DNA from: Bacteroidales bacterium
GTDB taxonomy: Bacteria > Bacteroidota > Bacteroidia > Bacteroidales > UBA932
Length of the DNA: 64,000 nucleotides
Reading direction: 5' to 3'
Assembly: GCA_017962235.1 (NCBI GenBank)
Contig: JAGCVS010000014.1
Location: 1 to 64,000 of the forward strand
The notes beneath the pieces were generated by a model. It ran no database searches and was not told the DNA's origin. It saw only the letters and a program-made list of their open reading frames with translations. Positions 58,479-64,000 of the stretch are shown here, one piece after another (the stretch's first letter is position 1; each line of letters starts with the position of its first letter). The translations under genes were made by a program, and so were the position numbers.

Positions 58479-60245
58479 ATGTACGACATAATTGAACTCA
58501 ATGGCAAGAGTAGGGAAGAGTTGATAGAGATTGCCAAAAAACTGAAGGTCAAGAAGCCCGAAAGCATTTCTGACAAGGACCTTGTATATGTTATCCTGGA
58601 CGAGCAGGCTATCCAGAGCAGTGAGCCCATAAAGCGGACCCGCACCACCAGGGCCAAGGCGGCAAAGCCGGCCGATGCGCCCGCAGAAGAGGCTGCACCC
58701 GCCAAGAAGCGCGGCCGTAAGCCCAAGGCAGAGAGCGAAGCTGCAGCGGCAGCTGCCCCGGCAGAACAGGCTGTGGCAGAGAAGCCCGCACGTAAGCGTA
58801 TAACCCGTGCAACCAAGGTTGCTGAAGAAGCCCCCGCACAGGCAGAAGAGGCACAGGCTCCCGCGGCAGCGGCAGAGCAGCCCCAGCGCACCCAGCGTCC
58901 CCGCATGCGCAAGGGTGCGGCAGCCGAGGCTCCCGCTGCAGAGCAGCAGGCACAGCCGGCGGCGCCCCAGCAGAATCAGCCCAGGCCCCAGAATCCTCAG
59001 AATCAAAACCAGAATCAGCAGAGAGGCCAGCAGCCGCAGCAGAACCAGAACAATCAGAATAACAAACAGCAGAATCAGCAGCCGCAGCAGCCCCAGCGTC
59101 CCCGTATAGAATACGACGGCGTGGTGCAGGCCAGCGGCGTGCTGGAGGTTATGCCGGACGGTTATGGTTTCCTGCGTTCCTCTGACTATAACTACCTCAA
59201 TTCGCCGGACGATATCTATGTATCGCAGGCGCAGATTAAGAACTATGCCCTCAAGCCGGGCGACACAATTCTGGGTGACATCCGTCCTCCGCGTGAAGGT
59301 GACAAGTACTTCCCGCTGGTAAGGATACACACCATAAACGGCCGCAGCCCGGAATTCATCCGCGACCGCGTCCCGTTCGACTTCCTCACCCCGCTGTTCC
59401 CGGACGAGAAGTTCAACCTCACCGGCAACGGTCACAACAGCAACATTTCGGTGCGCATAGTGGATATGTTCACCCCCATCGGCAAGGGTCAGCGTGGCCT
59501 CATAGTGGCGCAGCCCAAAACCGGTAAGACAGTGCTGCTGAAAGACATAGCCAACGCCATTGCAGACAACCATCCGGAAGTATTCATGATGGTGCTGCTG
59601 ATAGACGAGCGTCCGGAGGAGGTAACCGACATGCAGCGCAGCGTTAAGGCAGAGGTAATCGCCTCTACTTTTGACGAGCCTGCAGAGCACCACGTGAAGG
59701 TGGCCAACATCGTGCTTGAGAAGGCAAAGCGCCTTGTGGAGTGCGGTCACGACGTGGTAATCCTGCTGGATTCCATCACCCGCCTGGCGCGCGCATACAA
59801 CACCGTGCAGCCGGCATCCGGCAAGGTGCTTTCCGGCGGTGTGGACGCCAACGCCCTGCACAAACCCAAACGCTTCTTTGGCGCGGCCCGCAACATAGAG
59901 AACGGCGGCTCGCTCACCATCCTGGCCACCGCCCTCACGGAGACCGGCTCAAAGATGGACGATGTGATTTTCGAGGAATTCAAGGGCACCGGCAACCTGG
60001 AGCTCCAGCTGGACCGCAAGCTTTCCAACAAGCGTATCTTCCCGGCTGTGGACGTTACCCTGTCCAGCACCCGCCGCGACGATCTGCTCTACAATCCGGA
60101 GCATGTGAACCGCATCTGGATACTGCGCAAGTATCTCTCAGACATGAACTCGGTAGAGGCCATGGAATTCATGAAGACCCGCCTCGAGCGCACCAAAGAC
60201 AACGAGGAGTTCCTCTTCTCCATGCAGTCGGAGGCTATGGAATAG
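58479..60245 (+). CDS. rho: Transcription termination factor Rho with disordered insert
   Basis: 588 residues from ATG 58479. N-terminal helical domain ([20 protein letters not shown]), then about 165 residues of low complexity, first Ala/Glu/Lys-rich, then Gln/Asn/Pro-rich ([20 protein letters not shown]), then the cold-shock RNA-binding domain ([21 protein letters not shown]) and the hexameric ATPase: P-loop APKTGKT-like ([13 protein letters not shown]), Walker [17 protein letters not shown], and Q/R-loop [13 protein letters not shown]. The insert is known in Bacteroidota Rho proteins. A terminator overlaps the next gene's 3' end. Confidence 0.96.
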   Translation: MYDIIELNGKSREELIEIAKKLKVKKPESISDKDLVYVILDEQAIQSSEPIKRTRTTRAKAAKPADAPAEEAAPAKKRGRKPKAESEAAAAAAPAEQAVAEKPARKRITRATKVAEEAPAQAEEAQAPAAAAEQPQRTQRPRMRKGAAAEAPAAEQQAQPAAPQQNQPRPQNPQNQNQNQQRGQQPQQNQNNQNNKQQNQQPQQPQRPRIEYDGVVQASGVLEVMPDGYGFLRSSDYNYLNSPDDIYVSQAQIKNYALKPGDTILGDIRPPREGDKYFPLVRIHTINGRSPEFIRDRVPFDFLTPLFPDEKFNLTGNGHNSNISVRIVDMFTPIGKGQRGLIVAQPKTGKTVLLKDIANAIADNHPEVFMMVLLIDERPEEVTDMQRSVKAEVIASTFDEPAEHHVKVANIVLEKAKRLVECGHDVVILLDSITRLARAYNTVQPASGKVLSGGVDANALHKPKRFFGAARNIENGGSLTILATALTETGSKMDDVIFEEFKGTGNLELQLDRKLSNKRIFPAVDVTLSSTRRDDLLYNPEHVNRIWILRKYLSDMNSVEAMEFMKTRLERTKDNEEFLFSMQSEAME

Positions 60246-60246
60246 A

Positions 60247-63200
60247 TTATTTCACCACAGCTGTGGTGTCAGAAGGTGCCCTGCCTGCCGGCTGGGCACT
60301 TTTTCTTTTCTTGAACTGCAGGCGGCGGAGCAGCTCCTTGAGTGAGTCGAATTCCTCCTGATAGGATATACCCACACCGTTGCGCTGAGTCTGGTCAAGG
60401 TAGTTGCTGTATTCGTCGGCAGAGTGGGAGAACAGCTTCAGACGGGTCTTGCCGCGGTTGTCCAGCTTGACCTCCACATCCACGTCGCCCACGATGTCAT
60501 CGCGGTTGCTGGTCATGTAACGGCGGTTGCCGATATTGCCGTTCACGCTCACGCGGTTGTTGATCAGCTGGGTGGATACCGCCACGTCAAACATATCCTG
60601 ACCGGTGTCGGTGGGCTGGTAGTTGAAGCCGAGGTCCAGAGGGATGTTGAGCTGCTGGAAGATGCTGTTCAGCTGGTTGGCCATGATCTCGGTGGCGTTG
60701 AAGTAAGAGACGGAGGTGTTGTTCACAATGCCGCTCTGCTCGTCCGGTATGAAGGAGCCGGAGATAATCAGTGCCAGGAACTGGCGCATGCGCTTCTCCT
60801 CTGTATTCAGGGTGTTGTCTATCAGCGCCTCCGTAGTGGGGTCCAGGTCGTCTATGTCAATTGTGAAGCTCAGGCTGGGGTTGGCCAGCTTGTCCGTTAT
60901 GCGGATGCCGCAGTTCACGGGGCGCCGCAGCGAAGAGTTGCTGGTTCCGCCCGCAATCAGGGGCGATATGGAGGCTTTGGTCTTGTAAGAGGCGGTCATG
61001 TTCAGCTCGGACTGCATGATGTCCCCGTTGAAGTGGATGGTGCTGCCGCTGGCCAGCGAGAAGTCGCGGGTCACCAGACCCATCAGGTCAAGTGTGTAAT
61101 CTCCTTCGCTCACAATGTAATCGCCCATTATGGAGAAGTCGTTATCCTTTACGGCGATGTCCACGGTGCCGTCGCCCCTCACGGAGAGGGCGTCGCCGGT
61201 GTCACTGTTTATCTCTATGTTGACCTTGGCGTCGTCGTTGGCGCGGACGCGGACGTAGACGTCAAGTCCGCCGCCGGCCGATTCATCCTGAGCCTCCTCC
61301 TTTGCCCGGTGCAGGTTTATCAGGGAGTCTATGGAAGAGAGCCTGGGCTTGGGACGGTTGTCCACGAATGTCAGAATGGAGGTCTGGCTGGTGGTGGCGT
61401 TGCCAATGGGGATGTTCACCACGGTACCCTTGCGGGGCTCCACGTCAATCCTGAGGGCGAGGTCGTTCACGGGGCCCGCCAGGTTTACCTTGCCGGTGGC
61501 GTATGCCTTGCCGTAGAATGTCTCGTTGTCGTTGATGTCGGTGTCAAACCCAATCATGTTGCGGGCCATGATGTTGATGTCCAGGTTGATATCCTTGAAG
61601 TGGTCGTGGGTAATGGTACCCTCCATCTCTCCGGAACCGTTCTCCATGTCGGACACAGTGAAGTCCTTGAGATGAATCTTGCTGCTGGAAATATCTACGT
61701 AGCCATCCATCTTATACGGCACCTGGGTGTACACCAGCTTGGCTCCCATCTCGTGGATGCGGGCGTCGCGGCAGGAGATGTCAAGCGCGGACATGGGGCC
61801 AGAAACGGTCATGTCGGCAGTGAGGGCGCCGCTTACGTCGGTAACTATATCAGATACAAATGGCTCTATTATGCCCAAGTTGAACTTGGATGCGTTCACC
61901 TTGGCGTAGATAGCCTGTTTGTCGGGCTTGAAATAGCCGTCCACGATTAGGGCCTGCCTGCCCTCCACAATGTTGCGGGCCAGCAGGTTCACCCGGCGCA
62001 GGGTATCGTCCCATTTGCTGGATACATCGATGTGCCCTATCTGCTGCCCGGCAAAGAACAGGGAGTCCACCGCCACATCTGCAAATACGTCCGGGGTAGA
62101 GAAGATGCCCGTTACCTTGCCGTCGCCGGAGAGGGCTCCGCTGATGTTCAGCGGGGTGGACATCAGCATGTTCACAAGGGAGAGGTCCAGATTCCTGAGG
62201 CTGAATCCGCATGTGTCGCGGGGGTTGCCTGACAGGACACCGTCTGCTTCCACACCCTGGTCATTGTTATAAAGCTTAAAGTCGTTTATGGCGATGTTCT
62301 TGTCTGCGAAATATACGCTGGACGGGTCTATCGTCCACTGCTCGCCGCCCAGCCTGAGGAACGAATCTCCCAGGTTCAGCAGCATTTTGCGGGTGCTCTC
62401 CTTGGGGTTGGGGAATGAGAGCATAGCCTTTATATGGCCGGAGTCCAGCGAGTCGGGGTCGTTACAGAACCCCAGGTTCATCATGGCGCTGTTCCCGGCG
62501 CAGTCGGCCGTGAGCCCCGCCTCGGATATCGCGATGTCGCCAAAGCGGACCATCTGGGTGCGGATATCGGCAGAGGCCGATTTCTTCTGGAAGTCCAGCC
62601 CGGCATCCAGCCCCTGTACGAATACCTGGTTGAATGCAAGCAGGTCTGATTTTACAGAAATGGAGCCTTCGTTGCCGCCCTCCGACTGGAGGGTGACGGT
62701 TGAGCCGTTCTCCACGTGAGTGCCGGGAGAAAGGAATCCCAGCAGAGAACGCAGATCCAGAGCCTTGACCCTGAGACTGTAGCTGTCGCTGCCAGTCTCC
62801 GGCTTCAGCTTGAGCTGCTTTGCCAGGTTGTCCAGCTTGCCGGTCATCAGCATCCCCTCCACCTGAGGGATGATGGATGTCACAAAGGCGGTGCCGCGGT
62901 ATCGGGCCTGCAGCATGCCGCTGTTTATGCCCAGCATGTAGCGTTTGTCGCCGTTGAAGGTGAGGATGTCTATGTCGTCCAGGTCAAAGGTCCCGTCTGG
63001 GCTCTTGCACTGGATGTCGGTGATGCTTATCTTGCCCATCAGGCGGCCGTCGGAGGTCTGGGTGAGGTCCGCCACGGCGTTCATCCTCACTGAAGAGAGG
63101 GGCCGCTTGTCAAAGTTGAGGGCGGAGAGGTCGGCATGGCCCAGCGACAGCTTTATGTGATAGAGACTGTTGCCCGCCTCGTTGGCCGGGGCAAGGATGC

Positions 63201-64000
63201 CCTGCAGCATGAACTTAAGGTTGGGGTCGCCGCTCACTATGCGCCCCTCGAATTCGCCGTTGCGCATGTTGCCGGCGGCGGATATGTTACTGTAAGTATA
63301 GTTGTTGAATTCGAACTTGGGAATGGTGAGTTCATCTACAAACAGTTCCGTGTCTTCCGGCTTCGCAGGGAAGAAACTGGAGAGGGAGGCGTGGCAGGTG
63401 ACCTTGCCCAGGCTCTCCACTTGAAGGAAGTGCCCCAGGTCAAACTCCTTGACATCCATGAAGCCCAGAATCTCGTATGCAGAGAAGTTCACATCGCGGC
63501 ACACGATATCCACCTTGCCGTTTCCGATGTTGCTGTGCACCGCTCCGTATGCCACAAAATCCAGGAAGAAGCCGTTCAGGGTACCGTTGAAAGAGAACCG
63601 GGTGCCGGGGGCCAGCGACGATATGGACTTGCGGTCAAATGATTCCTTTCTCGGGACCACCTCCCACACGATCTGGGCGATGTCGCGGGTGTATGTGTAA
63701 CTGTCGTGCACCACAACGGTGGCCATGGTGTTCAGGGCGTCAGGCAGTCCCACCAGATGGGCGCTGATGTCAACAAAGCTCTCTTTCGTGCCGGTCCAGA
63801 CGTGGAGATGGTCCGTTTGCAGGTCACTCACGGTGCCGGTGATGCGGCCGTCGATTATGAGCTTGAGCTGCACGGTGGCTACGCTGTCCAGGAAGGTTCC
63901 CAGGGTGCTCAGGTCCAGCAGGGCGTCCTGCAAGGTAGCATCCAGGGATACCTTGTTGAAAAAGTCGTCAAAGTCACTGAAGCTGCTGAACTTCATGCTG
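60247..64000 (-). CDS. tamB: Partial TamB-family (DUF490) translocation protein
   Basis: About 1250 residues are visible and the frame is open at the right edge, so the N terminus (expected membrane anchor) is cut off. The sequence is a long series of beta-strands with little else, the sign of the AsmA/TamB bridge that carries lipids or assists outer-membrane protein insertion. The C-terminal TamB domain is recognisable from GDGTVDIAVKDNDFSIMGDY through GNIGNRRYMTSNRDDIVGDV and KTRLKLFSHSADEYSNYLD. Its end is one base from the convergent rho stop; the last 40 residues are basic and disordered. Confidence 0.92.
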   Translation of the reverse strand, partial: SMKFSSFSDFDDFFNKVSLDATLQDALLDLSTLGTFLDSVATVQLKLIIDGRITGTVSDLQTDHLHVWTGTKESFVDISAHLVGLPDALNTMATVVVHDSYTYTRDIAQIVWEVVPRKESFDRKSISSLAPGTRFSFNGTLNGFFLDFVAYGAVHSNIGNGKVDIVCRDVNFSAYEILGFMDVKEFDLGHFLQVESLGKVTCHASLSSFFPAKPEDTELFVDELTIPKFEFNNYTYSNISAAGNMRNGEFEGRIVSGDPNLKFMLQGILAPANEAGNSLYHIKLSLGHADLSALNFDKRPLSSVRMNAVADLTQTSDGRLMGKISITDIQCKSPDGTFDLDDIDILTFNGDKRYMLGINSGMLQARYRGTAFVTSIIPQVEGMLMTGKLDNLAKQLKLKPETGSDSYSLRVKALDLRSLLGFLSPGTHVENGSTVTLQSEGGNEGSISVKSDLLAFNQVFVQGLDAGLDFQKKSASADIRTQMVRFGDIAISEAGLTADCAGNSAMMNLGFCNDPDSLDSGHIKAMLSFPNPKESTRKMLLNLGDSFLRLGGEQWTIDPSSVYFADKNIAINDFKLYNNDQGVEADGVLSGNPRDTCGFSLRNLDLSLVNMLMSTPLNISGALSGDGKVTGIFSTPDVFADVAVDSLFFAGQQIGHIDVSSKWDDTLRRVNLLARNIVEGRQALIVDGYFKPDKQAIYAKVNASKFNLGIIEPFVSDIVTDVSGALTADMTVSGPMSALDISCRDARIHEMGAKLVYTQVPYKMDGYVDISSSKIHLKDFTVSDMENGSGEMEGTITHDHFKDINLDINIMARNMIGFDTDINDNETFYGKAYATGKVNLAGPVNDLALRIDVEPRKGTVVNIPIGNATTSQTSILTFVDNRPKPRLSSIDSLINLHRAKEEAQDESAGGGLDVYVRVRANDDAKVNIEINSDTGDALSVRGDGTVDIAVKDNDFSIMGDYIVSEGDYTLDLMGLVTRDFSLASGSTIHFNGDIMQSELNMTASYKTKASISPLIAGGTSNSSLRRPVNCGIRITDKLANPSLSFTIDIDDLDPTTEALIDNTLNTEEKRMRQFLALIISGSFIPDEQSGIVNNTSVSYFNATEIMANQLNSIFQQLNIPLDLGFNYQPTDTGQDMFDVAVSTQLINNRVSVNGNIGNRRYMTSNRDDIVGDVDVEVKLDNRGKTRLKLFSHSADEYSNYLDQTQRNGVGISYQEEFDSLKELLRRLQFKKRKSAQPAGRAPSDTTAVVK
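60273..60310 (+). terminator. Intrinsic terminator of rho inside tamB 3' end
   Basis: AAGGTGCCC (60273-60281) pairs with GGGCACTTT (60294-60302), one G-U pair, inner GCC/GGC extension, followed by TTTTTCTTTTCTT. It lies in the last codons of the convergent tamB gene. A perfect palindrome CACCACAGCTGTGGTG (60253-60268) precedes it. Confidence 0.75.

Overview
The window reads as a chromosomal segment of a Bacteroidales bacterium (Bacteroidota). Support for this: promoter boxes of the TTTG / TAnnTTTG type (for example upstream of hicA, tmk, nadK and rho), a complete Na+-translocating NQR operon, Bacteroidota-style BamA/OmpH/UppS/NadK gene order, a Rho factor with a long disordered insert, and a TamB-family protein at the right edge. 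No tRNA, rRNA, CRISPR array or insertion sequence was recognised. Species cannot be fixed from the sequence.

Positions 1-9400 are accessory. The first 3.6 kb is visibly AT-richer than the rest. On the minus strand it holds a small peptide-modification (RiPP) locus: a 66-residue precursor with a strict C-x3-C-x3-C-x3-C-x3-C core, a radical SAM/SPASM enzyme, an M42 metallopeptidase and a GNAT-like acetyltransferase, with a perfect GC hairpin between precursor and enzyme. Immediately upstream lies a tight minus-strand operon: a membrane-anchored WD40 protein, a double-AAA+ Clp unfoldase, a small E2-like protein, a JAB protease fused to an E1-like ThiF domain, a 62-residue protein made of 11-residue repeats, and a PH-like protein. 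Together these look like a bacterial ubiquitin-like conjugation/deconjugation system paired with its own unfoldase, without an obvious modifier. A HicAB toxin-antitoxin pair closes the accessory block (9.6-10.4 kb).

From 10.4 to 37.8 kb the genes are mostly housekeeping: YqeY, a secreted GH31 glycosidase, PurU, ThrB-ThrC, PriA, then TrxB-BamD-RpoZ-RecN-NagB-M24 peptidase, a minus-strand LysM/PurC/OmpH-like/PdxJ group, the envelope operon nadK-uppS-bamA-ompH-ompH, the 2-oxoacid oxidoreductase korAB, and folP.

From 37.8 to 38.7 kb is a HigBA-like toxin-antitoxin pair whose toxin looks N-terminally shortened, with an 18-bp perfect palindrome at its promoter, and a mostly non-coding gap with two good promoters. 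Then follow tmk, a DoxX/MauE-like membrane protein, yraN, the UvrD/PcrA helicase, the nqrABCDEF operon ended by a clear terminator, rfbB (interrupted in frame by a palindromic repeat), a VWA lipoprotein, and the proteostasis operon tig-clpP-clpX plus a glycosyltransferase. The window ends with an M20 peptidase, pyrF, rho and a partial TamB gene. The housekeeping ClpP at 54 kb could be the protease partner of the accessory Clp unfoldase at 6-8 kb, which carries an IGF loop.
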